A stretch of 64,000 nt of DNA from Candidatus Gastranaerophilales bacterium (GCA_944323875.1 CALUUH010000003.1:62001-126000), one strand, 5' to 3'; positions 32,670 through 43,254 are shown, numbered from the stretch's first letter. Made by a program: numbers and translations. The notes: a model not told the origin generated them from the sequence alone.

Positions 32670-34267
32670 TAAATGACAGCAGTCTGAAACAATTGAATCC
32701 TTTTGAACTTAAAGCTGAAATAACACGCGTTATTTCAAAACTTCATGATGTTTCGGATTTTGCAAGTTATGAAATACACTACAGAACTCTTGATTTACAA
32801 AACGATAAAAATATAATAACGAAACTGCTTTATAAAGAGTTGCCGAATATTAAACCGGAAAATGAAGGTATCGTAAAATTTCTGCTTTTGCGCTATGCAA
32901 AGCGTGAAGAGCTTATAAATCATCTCTGGTCAATTATAAAAAGTAATCTTACCTCCAATACGTTGAAAATATTTGCACTGGATTTTCTAAGAGAAATTGA
33001 TACGGAATGGACTTATGAGGAATGCGAAGAATATCTTAATACAGACGAACTTGTAGATCTGGATACGCAGAAACTTTTAAACAAAGCAATTATAAATCCG
33101 GAAGTACAAATAGATTTTCTTGATTTTATTCAGGCGCTGTCCACCGAGGATAAACTTACGCTGCTTCGTTCGCTTAACAGCGACTATTCAGGAGATGAAC
33201 TTGCCAATATTCTTATTCCTGTATTTTTATCGCAGCCGGACAGTGAAGTCGGCAAAGAGGCCTTGAAGCTGCTCGGTGAATCGCGTTCCGCTCTGGCGTA
33301 TCATGCACTTAACACATCAGTTGAATTCGTCAGCGAGGATATAAAGCCGCTTGTCAGAAAAAATTTATCTATGCTGAAATTATCCGGAATAAGAGAGGAT
33401 AATTCCCTTGAATTTTACAAAAATCTGCTTAATTCCTCACGTCCTTACAGACTAAACCTTACCTATCCGGACGGTCAGGGCAATCAGGCAATGATTTTTT
33501 CAAGGATAAACGAGAATTATAAAATTCAATTCGTTGCAATTGTAATAAACGACTATTACGGAATAAAGGACTGCTTCGGGTTTAACGAACTTTCTAAATT
33601 TGAATGCGATACAATTATTGACAGATTTTACCGTGATGAAAAATCTCTGGAAATTTCTCCCGAAAACTTTAGAACTATATTATACAATGCAGAATTAATA
33701 TCAAAAAAATCCAACAACTGGCTTTTACCTTATGAATATGTATGCTGGAAGAATTTAATGTCAGATATTGAATTTGACGCGCGTCCGATAAAAACTATTC
33801 TGGACGGTATGTTAGACAGGCATGAATTGACAATGGAGGAATTTAATTCTGTTCTTAATGCAGATTTTATGGTGCACTGGTTTATGGATGCACATTACAG
33901 TGATGAGTTTGAAGAATTTACAGAACATTTGAATGAGCAGTTAAAAAGCGGCGAAAATGTGGATTTTGACAAAGTAGTAGATAAAAATACTGATAAGGTG
34001 TTTTATCAGGAAGAAAAAGATATCTGGAGTCACAGACTGCTTAATTGTGCATATTTAAAACTTATTACAGGTTCGGTTGGAGAAGCGGAAATTCTGTACA
34101 ACATATATTATGACAACAATTTCAAACAGTTATTCTTCAAATTCATAATGAGAAAAAGCATTTATGAATATTATTTCAGCATGCAGTACAGCAGCGATAC
34201 AAGTATATTTGAACTGGAACAGATAAGCAGTATTGTATCTGAAATAGAAAGCAAATGGGTAAAATAA
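32666..34267 (+). CDS. HEAT-like hypothetical protein
   Basis: 533 residues, no signal peptide or membrane helix. The N-terminal 240 residues are helical with alternating hydrophobics like HEAT/ARM repeats (FLLLRYAKREELINHLWSII, VGKEALKLLGESRSALAYHA). The C-terminal half contains DYYGIKDCFGFNELSKFE and an acidic FTEHLNEQLKSGENVD, not assignable. It overlaps the zinc-finger gene by four bases and ruvX by one (TAATG), so translation is coupled. Function unknown. Confidence 0.65.
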   Translation: MINDSSLKQLNPFELKAEITRVISKLHDVSDFASYEIHYRTLDLQNDKNIITKLLYKELPNIKPENEGIVKFLLLRYAKREELINHLWSIIKSNLTSNTLKIFALDFLREIDTEWTYEECEEYLNTDELVDLDTQKLLNKAIINPEVQIDFLDFIQALSTEDKLTLLRSLNSDYSGDELANILIPVFLSQPDSEVGKEALKLLGESRSALAYHALNTSVEFVSEDIKPLVRKNLSMLKLSGIREDNSLEFYKNLLNSSRPYRLNLTYPDGQGNQAMIFSRINENYKIQFVAIVINDYYGIKDCFGFNELSKFECDTIIDRFYRDEKSLEISPENFRTILYNAELISKKSNNWLLPYEYVCWKNLMSDIEFDARPIKTILDGMLDRHELTMEEFNSVLNADFMVHWFMDAHYSDEFEEFTEHLNEQLKSGENVDFDKVVDKNTDKVFYQEEKDIWSHRLLNCAYLKLITGSVGEAEILYNIYYDNNFKQLFFKFIMRKSIYEYYFSMQYSSDTSIFELEQISSIVSEIESKWVK

Positions 34268-34668
34268 TGTACAAAGTAATGAGTCTTGATATCGGCACAA
34301 AACGGATTGGAGTCGCACTGAGCGATTACCTTCTTATGCTTGCAAACGGCCATTGCTGCATTGATAGAACACCTGAAGAGAAAGCTATTGAAGAAATTTT
34401 AAAAATAGCCAAAGAAAATAACGTAAAAAAAATAGTTGTGGGCCTGCCGTACAATATGGACGGAACTCTTGGCGGGCAAGCCGATGACTGCAAAAATTTT
34501 GCGTCAAAACTTCAGGGTTATGATATAATTTATGAAGATGAAAGACTAACCTCTGATTTGGCTGAAGAAAATTTGCGAAATAAAAAAATAGACTTCAGAA
34601 AAAACAAGGGGCTGGTTGATATTGAAAGCGCTTGTATTATACTGGAACAGTACCTGAGCAGAAAATAA
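34267..34668 (+). CDS. ruvX: Holliday-junction resolvase/rRNA-processing nuclease RuvX (YqgF)
   Basis: 133 residues. RNase H-like fold: VMSLDIGTKRIGVALSD with the first catalytic Asp (about residue 7), VKKIVVGLPYNMDGTLG, YEDERLTSDLAE and a late VDIESACIIL with the last acidic residue. YqgF matures 16S rRNA 5' ends. The ATG at 34267 overlaps the previous stop; an in-frame ATG at 34255 is less likely. A ruvX-DUF1292 pair is also found in Firmicutes. Confidence 0.9.
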   Translation: MYKVMSLDIGTKRIGVALSDYLLMLANGHCCIDRTPEEKAIEEILKIAKENNVKKIVVGLPYNMDGTLGGQADDCKNFASKLQGYDIIYEDERLTSDLAEENLRNKKIDFRKNKGLVDIESACIILEQYLSRK

Positions 34669-34683
34669 TGAAAGGACAATGCA

Positions 34684-34953
34684 ATGGAAAACTTTGAAGA
34701 AAATCAATTAATTGAAACTATTGATGAAGAAGGCAACGTAATCAAATTTGAATTATTTGATATTGTTGAAGTTGACAATCAGGAATACGCACTTCTTTTG
34801 CCGACAGACGCACAGGAAGGCGAAGATGACGAAATTGTTTTGATGAGATTATCAAAAGAAGGCGAAGATTATCTGTTTGAAACAATTGATGATGACGCTG
34901 AATTTGAAAAAGTGGCATCTTATGTTGAAAGTTTAGAAGACGAGGAAGAATAA
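34684..34953 (+). CDS. DUF1292 family protein
   Basis: 89 residues, very acidic. Contains the family core IKFELFDIVEVDNQEYALLLP and EIVLMRLSKEGEDYLFETIDDDAEFEKVASYVE. The function is unknown; it is often encoded next to ruvX. AAAGGAC precedes the ATG. The next gene starts one base after its stop. Confidence 0.85.
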   Translation: MENFEENQLIETIDEEGNVIKFELFDIVEVDNQEYALLLPTDAQEGEDDEIVLMRLSKEGEDYLFETIDDDAEFEKVASYVESLEDEEE

Positions 34954-34954
34954 T

Positions 34955-36301
34955 TTGTTTGAAAAATTTACGGAAAAAGCAACAAATGTGGTGATAGAAT
35001 CCCAAAAAGTTGCAAAAGAACTAAAATCATCATGCATAATGCCGGAACATCTTTTGCTCGCACTTGCAAAAGAGGCCAAAGGTATTTCGCTGATGATTTT
35101 TAAATCTTACAATATAACACCGGCTGATATTGAGTCAGAATTAAAACTTTCCATTCCGGCCGGCAGTCAGACTAACCTGATTTTTAGTGATGAATACAAG
35201 GAACTGTTGAAAAACACCCTTGATCTTGCTAATAAATCGGGAAATCCGACTATTTTATACGAACATTTGTTTCTCGCTTTGATTAACAACGAAAATTCAA
35301 ATTCCGTAAATATACTCAAAAAATTGGGCTTTGACATTGAAAAATCCCGCGCACTGCTGGAAAAACTTGTACAGAAAAAGACAAAAAGGCTCTATCATCC
35401 GGAAATAGATGAAACAAAAGAACCGGAAGATAAATCTCAAGACGCTGATATATTATTTGACAGTGAAGAAGCGTCAAAAGTATTCCACAGAGCCGTTGCA
35501 AAACTTTCCACCTCAAATTATGAAATACTTGGCACAGAACAGATTATATCTTCAATTCTGGAGGATAAAGAGTCTGAAATAGCGCAGATTATGGCTAAAT
35601 ACGGGATTACGGAAGCCGCGTTTGATGAAAAACTTGCCAATATTCAATCCCGTCAGTCAGAATACGAAGAACGCCAGATTATTTTTACACCAAATGCTTT
35701 CAGGACAATGAATTTGGCGCTTCAAACAGCAAAAGAATTGGGGTCATCAGTTGTTTTGCCGGAACACATTGTACTTGGTGTCCTGAAAACAAAACGCGGT
35801 GTGGCATACGATATATTCAAAGAATTAAAAATAAACGATGACGATCTGGCACACAGTATTATCAAGCCGATAGAAAAACAGATGCCGGAAACTCTGACAA
35901 TTCTTCGTCTTGCAAAAGAAGAAGCAAGGCGTCTCGGCCGTAATATTGTCGGTACGGAGATGTTTCTGCTCGGTATTATAGGACAGGCTACAGGTGTCGG
36001 AGCAGAAGTTCTGAAAGAATTGGAAATAAATATAAAAGAGGCACGCACGGTTGTCGAAAATCTTATCGGATTTGGTAATGAATACTTTGACAGAGAGATT
36101 ATTTTTACCAAACGTGCCAAAAGAGTACTGGAAAAGGCCTGGGAACTTGCCAAAAAAGAAAACAAATCCAAAATTGAATCTGCGCACATGCTGCTTGCGC
36201 TGACAACTGAACCGACAAGTCTTGCAATGAAAGCGCTTGAGCAATTAGGTGTTGATGCCGTTGAAATAAGAGAAGGCATTAAAAAATTCCAAAACCGTTA
36301 A
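34955..36301 (+). CDS. Array of Clp N-terminal (Clp_N) domains without ATPase
   Basis: 448 residues made of six Clp_N half-repeats, that is about three Clp_N domains. Typical segments: FEKFTEKATNVVIESQKVAK + MPEHLLLALAKE, YEHLFLALINNEN + NILKKLGFD, VLPEHIVLGVLK, IVGTEMFLLGIIG, IESAHMLLALTTEP. In ClpA/C these domains bind substrates and adaptors (McsB, MecA, ClpS); here there is no Walker A and no AAA+ module. The start is TTG at 34955 after GAGGAAG. It is preceded by DUF1292 and followed by tilS four bases later. It may act as a decoy or adaptor of the Clp protease (inference). Confidence 0.8.
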   Translation: MFEKFTEKATNVVIESQKVAKELKSSCIMPEHLLLALAKEAKGISLMIFKSYNITPADIESELKLSIPAGSQTNLIFSDEYKELLKNTLDLANKSGNPTILYEHLFLALINNENSNSVNILKKLGFDIEKSRALLEKLVQKKTKRLYHPEIDETKEPEDKSQDADILFDSEEASKVFHRAVAKLSTSNYEILGTEQIISSILEDKESEIAQIMAKYGITEAAFDEKLANIQSRQSEYEERQIIFTPNAFRTMNLALQTAKELGSSVVLPEHIVLGVLKTKRGVAYDIFKELKINDDDLAHSIIKPIEKQMPETLTILRLAKEEARRLGRNIVGTEMFLLGIIGQATGVGAEVLKELEINIKEARTVVENLIGFGNEYFDREIIFTKRAKRVLEKAWELAKKENKSKIESAHMLLALTTEPTSLAMKALEQLGVDAVEIREGIKKFQNR

Positions 36302-36304
36302 TAT

Positions 36305-37606
36305 ATGGATAAAATCACTGAAAAAATTAAATCTTACTTAACGGAGCACAATTTAATTGATAAAAAAATTATTGTGGCATTTTCAGGCGGCTTTGATTCT
36401 ATGTGCCTGCTTGATGTACTGTATAAACTCGGAACAAATGTTGCTGCCGCACATCTGAACCACAACTGGCGCGGGGATGAAAGCCTTGCCGATGAAAAAT
36501 TATGCGAAAAATTTTGTCTTGAACACAATATAGAATATTACACAGAAACACTTTCCGATGATGTGGAAAAAACAGAAACAGCAGCACGCAAAGCAAGATA
36601 TGAATTTTTAGAACGAACGGCTGAAAAATTTAACTGCAAATGCGTTATGACCGCACATAATGCTGATGATAACGCTGAAACAGTTCTATACAGAATAATT
36701 AAAGGTACTGGAACTTATGGGCTTGAAGGCATAAAAGATATTCGCGGAATATTCTACCGCCCTCTGCTGGAAATTTACAGGCATGATATTGAGGAATATT
36801 GCCGGCAAAATGATTTACACCCGTGTTACGATTCTTCAAATGACAATACTAAATATAAACGCAATCTGATAAGACACGAAATTTTGCCATTGATGGAAAC
36901 TATTAATAAAGACGTGAAACAGGCGCTAAATTCTCTATCAGGAATTGCAAAAGATGAAAATCACATACTTGAAAATTTGCTGCCTGATTTGAACAATCTG
37001 TCAACTGATAGCTTTATGAAATATAATTCAGCATTGCAAAGCCGAATTATACACAAATTTCTCCGCTCAAACGGGATTGATTATGACAAAGCCAAAATTG
37101 ACCTGCTTGTAGATTTTATTACGCAAAACAGCGCTTCAAAATCAGGTATCACAACATCTCTGACAATAAATTCATGGCTTTTTGTAAACAATAAAAAAAT
37201 ATACATTGTCAAAAATACAGAATCACAATTTAATTCAATTGAAATACAAAAATGCGGACAATATGATATAGCCGGAAAAGTATTCACAATAGAGAAAAAC
37301 AATACTTTGCCGGAAAAATTTCCTTCTGATGCCGAATGTATCGCCTATGTTGATTTGAGCAAGATTGATTTTCCTTTAACACTGCGCAACAGAATGGACG
37401 GTGATTTTATCAGCCCGCTCGGGGTTGACGGAAAACAAAAGCTAAAAAAATATTTGAACAACAAAAAAATTCCTAAACACAAGAAAGATAAACTGATATT
37501 CTTATGTAAAGGGCAGGAAATTTTATGGGCGGCAGGGCTCGGAATAAGTAAAAATATTATGGTAACAGACAAACCAAGTCATATATTAAGGCTTACAGAA
37601 AAATAA
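36305..37606 (+). CDS. tilS: tRNA(Ile)-lysidine synthase
   Basis: Modifies C34 of the CAU-anticodon isoleucine tRNA to lysidine using ATP and lysine. 433 residues. PP-loop IIVAFSGGFDSMCLLDVL (about 21-38), HLNHNWRGDES, AARKARYEFLER, TAHNADDNAETVLYRIIKGTG, FYRPLLEI and DSSNDNTKYKRNLIRHEILP; the C-terminal TilS domain ends ILWAAGLGISKNIMV. tilS followed by hpt is a conserved order in several phyla. Confidence 0.94.
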   Translation: MDKITEKIKSYLTEHNLIDKKIIVAFSGGFDSMCLLDVLYKLGTNVAAAHLNHNWRGDESLADEKLCEKFCLEHNIEYYTETLSDDVEKTETAARKARYEFLERTAEKFNCKCVMTAHNADDNAETVLYRIIKGTGTYGLEGIKDIRGIFYRPLLEIYRHDIEEYCRQNDLHPCYDSSNDNTKYKRNLIRHEILPLMETINKDVKQALNSLSGIAKDENHILENLLPDLNNLSTDSFMKYNSALQSRIIHKFLRSNGIDYDKAKIDLLVDFITQNSASKSGITTSLTINSWLFVNNKKIYIVKNTESQFNSIEIQKCGQYDIAGKVFTIEKNNTLPEKFPSDAECIAYVDLSKIDFPLTLRNRMDGDFISPLGVDGKQKLKKYLNNKKIPKHKKDKLIFLCKGQEILWAAGLGISKNIMVTDKPSHILRLTEK

Positions 37607-37618
37607 AGGCAGGTTATT

Positions 37619-38161
37619 ATGGATATTGATATTAAAGAAGAAGATTTAAAAATTTTATTCACAGAAGAAGAAATTCAAAACAAAATAAAAAGCATAGCTG
37701 ATAGCTTGAATGAATTTTATAAGGGTGAAGAAGTTTATGCGATATGCGTTTTGAAAGGCGCAGTAATGTTTGCGGTAGATCTTGTCAAACACTTAAATAT
37801 GCCGCTAAAAATGGAATTTATCAGACTTTCCAGCTACGGAACAGCTTTTTCATCCTCCGGAAAAGTTAACGCTGTTGATATTTCATTGCCTGATTTGAAT
37901 GACAAAAATGTTCTTATTATAGAGGATATTATTGACACAGGTCTTACTGCAAAATTTCTGATGGATTTTATGCACTGCAATTTCAAAACAAAATCTACAA
38001 AATTCTGTTCACTGCTGGACAAAAAAGTTTGCAGAAAAACTGAAATTGAGCCGGATTATTTCGGGTTTCATATTGACGACCAATTTGTTGTCGGCTACGG
38101 GCTTGACTACGAAGGTTACTACAGAAATTTAAGATATATAGGTTATGTTGAGGCAAAGTAA
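37619..38161 (+). CDS. hpt: Hypoxanthine phosphoribosyltransferase
   Basis: Salvages hypoxanthine/guanine to IMP/GMP with PRPP. 180 residues. PRPP-binding motif NVLIIEDIIDTGLTAKFLMD (about residues 98-117), the earlier CVLKGAVMFAVDLV and MEFIRLSSYG loops, and the C-terminal VVGYGLDYEGYYRNLRYIG. It would use the hypoxanthine made by adenine deaminase (17.8 kb). AGGCAGG-type SD; 12 bases after tilS. Confidence 0.93.
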   Translation: MDIDIKEEDLKILFTEEEIQNKIKSIADSLNEFYKGEEVYAICVLKGAVMFAVDLVKHLNMPLKMEFIRLSSYGTAFSSSGKVNAVDISLPDLNDKNVLIIEDIIDTGLTAKFLMDFMHCNFKTKSTKFCSLLDKKVCRKTEIEPDYFGFHIDDQFVVGYGLDYEGYYRNLRYIGYVEAK

Positions 38162-39328
38162 TTGTTTAAAAAGACTATTGAACATATAGCTGAATTTTAC
38201 AATCTGAATAAACATGAAGAACTGTTTGATGTATTACAAAAGATAATACATTTTAAATCAGGTTATATTTTTTTCATAAGCCCTGAAGATATCCGCATTG
38301 AATATTCTTACAACTGCAAAATTAAAGATAAAAATATACCTGTAGAAAAAACACTCAGCCAAAAACTTTTTAGCGGAGTTGTTGATGAAGAGTTTGCGCA
38401 CTTAATGCACTCTTACGGCATAGAAAACTATCTTGCCGAAGCTCTTAAAATCAAGAATAATGTTTTTGGAATTTTACTGATAGAAGGCGACCCTTTTTCA
38501 GAAGATGAAAAACTTGTTTTCAAAAGCTGTGCTGCAATAATTGCCAATATAACAAAAGATAAAGAGATAAATAAGATTATTGCAATGCAAATAAAAGCTT
38601 TACAGGAGGGTATCACGGAAATAAATTCCGAAAACAAAAAAATAAAACAGTCAGAGGAAGTAAAGACAAATTTTTTAACTCATGTGAGTCATGAAATACG
38701 CACTCCGCTAAGTTCAATTCTCTGTTATTCCGAAATGCTGGTTAAGGAATTAGCCGGCAAATTGAATGAAAAACAAAAAGAATTTGTTACAGATATTCAG
38801 ACCTCTGGAATATTGCTTCTGGGGATGATAAACGAAATACTTGATTTATCTAAAATAGAAGCCGGTGCAATGAGATTAAACCGGAGTAATTTTGACATAT
38901 CAAAAGCTGTGCTGGAAGCATGTAATATTATTGCTCCGCTTGCCGCTCAAAAAGAAATAGATGTTGCCACTGAACTTGAAGATATAGAAATTAATGCTGA
39001 TTATCAAAAAATTCAGCAGATACTCTTTAATCTTTTGAGTAATGCAGTAAAATATACCCCGAATAACGGCAATATCATAATAAAAACGCATCTTGACAAC
39101 GGTTATGCAGAGATAACAGTAAAAGATAGCGGAATAGGTATTGCGCCGGAAAATCAGGAAAGAATATTCGAAAAATTTGAACAGATCCATAATGTTAAAA
39201 CAATGCTTTCAACAGGATTAGGACTTGCCATAACAAAGGAACTTGTCAAAATGCATGACGGCACAATAACAGTGAACAGTGAAAAAGATAAAGGTGCCGA
39301 GTTTATTGTACGCCTCCCGCTTTTATAA
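38162..39328 (+). CDS. Sensor histidine kinase
   Basis: 388 residues, no membrane helix. A GAF-like N-terminal sensor of about 140 residues, then a coiled region and the kinase core: H-box FLTHVSHEIRTPLSSILCYS (His near residue 178), N-box ILFNLLSNAVKYTPNNG, G1 VKDSGIGIAPENQERIFEKF, G2 TGLGLAITKEL. TTG start directly after the hpt stop, so translation is probably coupled. No response regulator is in the window, so it is an orphan kinase or feeds a distant partner. The signal is unknown. Confidence 0.85.
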   Translation: MFKKTIEHIAEFYNLNKHEELFDVLQKIIHFKSGYIFFISPEDIRIEYSYNCKIKDKNIPVEKTLSQKLFSGVVDEEFAHLMHSYGIENYLAEALKIKNNVFGILLIEGDPFSEDEKLVFKSCAAIIANITKDKEINKIIAMQIKALQEGITEINSENKKIKQSEEVKTNFLTHVSHEIRTPLSSILCYSEMLVKELAGKLNEKQKEFVTDIQTSGILLLGMINEILDLSKIEAGAMRLNRSNFDISKAVLEACNIIAPLAAQKEIDVATELEDIEINADYQKIQQILFNLLSNAVKYTPNNGNIIIKTHLDNGYAEITVKDSGIGIAPENQERIFEKFEQIHNVKTMLSTGLGLAITKELVKMHDGTITVNSEKDKGAEFIVRLPLL

Positions 39329-39351
39329 AATAGCAAACAGGAACAAGGGGG

Positions 39352-39380
39352 TTGATTTTTATTTAAAAATAAGTTATAAT
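39352..39380 (+). promoter_or_regulatory. Sigma-70-type promoter of the 39.4-kb membrane protein
   Basis: TTGATT (39352-39357), 17-base spacer, TATAAT (39375-39380), 32 bases before the ATG. Good match to the housekeeping consensus. Confidence 0.6.
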
Positions 39381-39411
39381 TAATAATAAAGAGTAATCAA
39401 GGGAGTTAATT

Positions 39412-40143
39412 ATGGCCTCAATAAAAGATGCAGTGGAAGAATCTTTCAGCGATAATCATGCAATGATTAAATACTTTTTGTTTGCAATACCGGTATATAT
39501 TACCTATGTTCTGTATACTAACAACGAAACAGGATTTATATTCTGGCTTTTTGCGATATTTACCTTTCTGCTTTTGCTCGGGACATTAACAATATGCACG
39601 GCCAATGTCCGGAATAATAAAAATCAGATTTTACCGGGGATGAATATTTTTGCAATAATTAAAGAAGCATTGCATACACTGCTGGCTGTAGGGCCCGCTA
39701 TTGTTATAAACCTTGGTTTAGCCGCATATATTACATCTATGTTCACTTTACCAAATCCTGGATTTGACAAGGCTTTTAAGATTATTATATGGTGCGTTTT
39801 TTCATCAGTAATTTTTACGGCTTATCTGCTGTTTTCAAAAGACAAAAAGATAAAAGATGCGTATAATCTCAAAGCAATATCTGATTTCGGGGCTGATATT
39901 ATGATGGCCGTAATTTTTATGATACCGCTTGTATTGATTGTTGATGCTATATTTGTCGGATCTATTACATACGTGTTCTGGCTGTTTTTTGGAGTTCCAA
40001 ACCCTGTATTGTCATTTATATGGGCAATGTTTGTAATCCAGAATATATCTGTAATCGGTAATTACCTTGCGCAGATTGCAATGGAAAATATTGAAATAAA
40101 AGTTGAGATGGAAAAATACGACAGAGGAGAAAGACCTATTTAA
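39412..40143 (+). CDS. Multi-pass membrane protein
   Basis: 243 residues with about six hydrophobic helices ([106 protein letters not shown]) and a polar C-terminus. Family not recognised; it resembles the DUF4013-type integral membrane proteins in size and layout only. GGGAG precedes the ATG. The 3' end overlaps the convergent uvrB by eight bases. Confidence 0.65.
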   Translation: MASIKDAVEESFSDNHAMIKYFLFAIPVYITYVLYTNNETGFIFWLFAIFTFLLLLGTLTICTANVRNNKNQILPGMNIFAIIKEALHTLLAVGPAIVINLGLAAYITSMFTLPNPGFDKAFKIIIWCVFSSVIFTAYLLFSKDKKIKDAYNLKAISDFGADIMMAVIFMIPLVLIVDAIFVGSITYVFWLFFGVPNPVLSFIWAMFVIQNISVIGNYLAQIAMENIEIKVEMEKYDRGERPI

Positions 40144-42121
40144 CCATTTCTCGTAATTTTTTCAACTGATCACGAATTTCGGCCGCACGCTCAAAGTCGA
40201 GTATTTTTGCGGCTTTATGCATATCTTTTTCCAGTTTGTCTATTAATTTTGGCAAATCTTTTTTCTCAACACCGAGTTCAACCATTTCTTCTGCAACAAT
40301 GTCCTCCAAATCCCGATAACTTGCAACAAGTGAGAGCAGATTATTTTCAATCGGTTTCTTGATTGTTTGCGGAATAATACCGTATTTTTTGTTGTGTTCA
40401 AGCTGGATTTTTCGTCTGCGCTCGGTTTCGTTAATTGCCTTTTCCATAGATTCAGTCATTCTGTCCGCATACATAATAACTTCACCGCAGGCGTTACGCG
40501 CGGCACGGCCTATTGTTTGTATCAGACTTGTTTCTGAACGCAAAAATCCTTCTTTATCAGCATCCATAATCGCGACAAGAGAAACCTCCGGAATATCAAG
40601 CCCTTCACGCAAAAGGTTAACCCCGATAAGTACATCAAATTCACCAAGGCGCAGATCTCGCAGAATTTCCACGCGCTCAATTGACTGAATTTCACTGTGC
40701 AAATATCGAACTCTTATACCTTCCTGTATAAAGAAATCTGTCAAATCTTCGGCCATTTTCTTGGTTAGGGTCGTGATTAGAACACGTTCATTTTTATCGG
40801 CACGTTTTTTAATTTCTTCTTTAAGATCGTTAATTTGCGTATCAATCGGACGTATGTGAATTTTAGGGTCAACAAGACCGGTAGGCCTGATAATCTGTTC
40901 AACTAACTGTGCAGAAGTAGACCGCTCAAATTCCCCCGGAGTTGCCGAGATATAAATTTTTTGACCGACTTTGTTAAAAAATTCTTCACTTGTTAGTGGT
41001 CTGTTGTCTTTTGCGCATGGCAGCCTGAAACCGTATTCAATCAGAACATCTTTACGCGCGGCATCGCCTCTGCACATACCTTTCAATTGCGGTAATGTAA
41101 CATGGGATTCATCTATTACGGTTAAAAAATCGCCTCTAAAATAATCAAGTAATGTAGCCGGCGGAGTACCCGGTGCGCGGCGCTCAATTATACGCGAATA
41201 ATTTTCAATGCCCGAGCAATAGCCCATTTCTTTAATCATTTCTATATCATAGTTCACACGCTGTTCCAGACGCTGCGCCTCAATCAATTTATTCTGGCTG
41301 TTCAGTACAGCAAGTCTTGCTTTCAATTCCTGTCTGATTAAAGCAATAGTGTCATCAACATTTTCATCATAAGAAAGGTAGTGAACAGCCGGATAAATAA
41401 CAACACTTTGCGGCGTTTCCAGTATTTCACCGGAAACATTATCTATTCTGATTATTTTTTCTATTTCGTCACCGAAAAAGTAAATCCGTGTTACAACTTT
41501 TTCGTAAGCTGGCATTATTTCGACTATATCTCCGCGCGCGCGGAAAGTGGAGCGCTCAAGCGTTAAATCATTTCTTGTGTACTGTACGCTGATTAAATGT
41601 CTTAACAAATCATCTCTGTCAACAGCATCCCCGACTTTTAATTCTACAGAGCCTCTAAAATAGTTTTCAGGCAGCCCCAAACCGTAAATACAACTTACAG
41701 AAGCCACAATAATCACATCATTACGTTCATAGAGGCTTCTTGTCGAATTGTGGCGCAAACGGTCAATTTCGTCATTTATAGACGCTGATTTTTCAATATA
41801 AGTATCTGTTCGCGGAATATAGGCTTCCGGTTGATAGTAGTCATAATAACTTATAAAGTATTCAACAGCATTCTCAGGAAACAGTTCTTTAAACTCATTA
41901 TAAAGCTGTGCCGCGAGTGTTTTGTTATGCGCAATGATTAGAGTAGGTTTCTGTACCTGCTCAATTACATTTGCAATGGTAAAAGTTTTGCCGGATCCGG
42001 TGATACCGAGAAGGGTCTGTGCGTCATCACCTTCATTCAGGCCTTTCACCAGTTTATCTATTGCAGCAGGCTGATCTCCGCCTGGGGAATATTTTGAATG
42101 TATTTTAAACCTTCGTTCCAT
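40136..42121 (-). CDS. uvrB: Excinuclease ABC subunit B
   Basis: DNA damage verification helicase of nucleotide excision repair. 661 residues. Walker [17 protein letters not shown] (about 38-53), the beta-hairpin [101 protein letters not shown] (in shorter pieces), QTIGRAARN, and the C-terminal UVR domain ([22 protein letters not shown]). uvrA and uvrC are not in the window. Confidence 0.97.
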   Translation of the reverse strand: MERRFKIHSKYSPGGDQPAAIDKLVKGLNEGDDAQTLLGITGSGKTFTIANVIEQVQKPTLIIAHNKTLAAQLYNEFKELFPENAVEYFISYYDYYQPEAYIPRTDTYIEKSASINDEIDRLRHNSTRSLYERNDVIIVASVSCIYGLGLPENYFRGSVELKVGDAVDRDDLLRHLISVQYTRNDLTLERSTFRARGDIVEIMPAYEKVVTRIYFFGDEIEKIIRIDNVSGEILETPQSVVIYPAVHYLSYDENVDDTIALIRQELKARLAVLNSQNKLIEAQRLEQRVNYDIEMIKEMGYCSGIENYSRIIERRAPGTPPATLLDYFRGDFLTVIDESHVTLPQLKGMCRGDAARKDVLIEYGFRLPCAKDNRPLTSEEFFNKVGQKIYISATPGEFERSTSAQLVEQIIRPTGLVDPKIHIRPIDTQINDLKEEIKKRADKNERVLITTLTKKMAEDLTDFFIQEGIRVRYLHSEIQSIERVEILRDLRLGEFDVLIGVNLLREGLDIPEVSLVAIMDADKEGFLRSETSLIQTIGRAARNACGEVIMYADRMTESMEKAINETERRRKIQLEHNKKYGIIPQTIKKPIENNLLSLVASYRDLEDIVAEEMVELGVEKKDLPKLIDKLEKDMHKAAKILDFERAAEIRDQLKKLREMVK

Positions 42122-42216
42122 AACATCATTCTATATCAATATACAAAATTTTACAAAAAAAAGTAGCAATTTTTTTATTTAGTTGCATTATAATAGTATA
42201 ACAGAGGTAAAACAAA

Positions 42217-43254
42217 TTGATAACGGCGCTTTCCTCATCAATAGACAACATTAATAAACCCCAGCAGTACAAGGACCCGCTTTCCAATCCGCTCCTTGTA
42301 GCAGCCTCGTATTCAAACGAAATAGGTACAGCTATAATAGAAATAGCTCCTAAGGTTGGTACGGTATTGTGGGCACCTGCTCTAATGTACCTCGGCGCCG
42401 ATATCTTTGACAAGTATAAAAATGACCAGAACAAATTTGATCCGAGCGCCAAAAGAGCTTTTGAGAGAACAATTTATCAGGGAATATCAAATTACCTTTG
42501 CATGCCGCTTTTAATATTCTGCGCACAAAATCTTGTTTCACCTCTGGCAAGATTTACAAAAGACGGCATTTCTACCAATGCTAAAGACGCTGTATTCAAG
42601 CATACACGCGAAATACTTTCGCAATGTGAAGGTGAAAATTTTGAAAATCCCGAAAAATTCAAATCCGTCATTGAATCAACTTTGAGAGCACGGATTAAAA
42701 ACTATACGCACGAAAAAAACAATACAAATATCTTTAAAAGAATACTAAAATTCAGTCTGACAAAAAGCGCCTTAACCTCTAACAACGAAGATAAAATTAT
42801 TAATTTTGCGATTAAAAACACCGACAAAATGTTTGAACTGAAAAATCACCTTATAAATGGTGATTATGAAAAAGTTCCGCAAATGATAAAGAAAGACTAT
42901 CTTAAATCTGTATCCAGCCTGAAATTGTTTGGCGAAACCAATGTAAATCCGGCATTGCGCTCTGCACTCAAAAAATACCAGAATATGAATATATTCAACA
43001 ATAAAATTCTCAAAACAATAGGCGGTTTTATGCCGATTATTTTCTTGAGCACTCCAGTAAGCCGCTTTGTAGAAAAAGTAATCGTTGATAAATATCTTGA
43101 TCAAGGACTGGATGAAATTACAAAAGGCTTTGTCCACAATACAAGATTTAAGTCACTATTCAACGAAATGGACAAAAAGAATACGGAGAACGCAGAAAAA
43201 GCTAAAAATGAACATGCCGCAGATGCTGTTAAACAGGAACTTCCTTCAGCGTAA
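42217..43254 (+). CDS. Lineage-specific membrane-associated hypothetical protein
   Basis: 345 residues, TTG start at 42217 (GAGG at 42207-42210). Hydrophobic segments near 45-60 (VGTVLWAPALMYLGADIF), 88-105 (ISNYLCMPLLIFCAQN) and 265-280 (TIGGFMPIIFLSTPVSRF) alternate with polar, helical stretches. The layout of a few weak membrane helices plus long basic loops recalls the 46177-48294 product. Function unknown. Its 3' end overlaps the convergent CpaF-like gene by 26 bases. Confidence 0.6.
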   Translation: MITALSSSIDNINKPQQYKDPLSNPLLVAASYSNEIGTAIIEIAPKVGTVLWAPALMYLGADIFDKYKNDQNKFDPSAKRAFERTIYQGISNYLCMPLLIFCAQNLVSPLARFTKDGISTNAKDAVFKHTREILSQCEGENFENPEKFKSVIESTLRARIKNYTHEKNNTNIFKRILKFSLTKSALTSNNEDKIINFAIKNTDKMFELKNHLINGDYEKVPQMIKKDYLKSVSSLKLFGETNVNPALRSALKKYQNMNIFNNKILKTIGGFMPIIFLSTPVSRFVEKVIVDKYLDQGLDEITKGFVHNTRFKSLFNEMDKKNTENAEKAKNEHAADAVKQELPSA

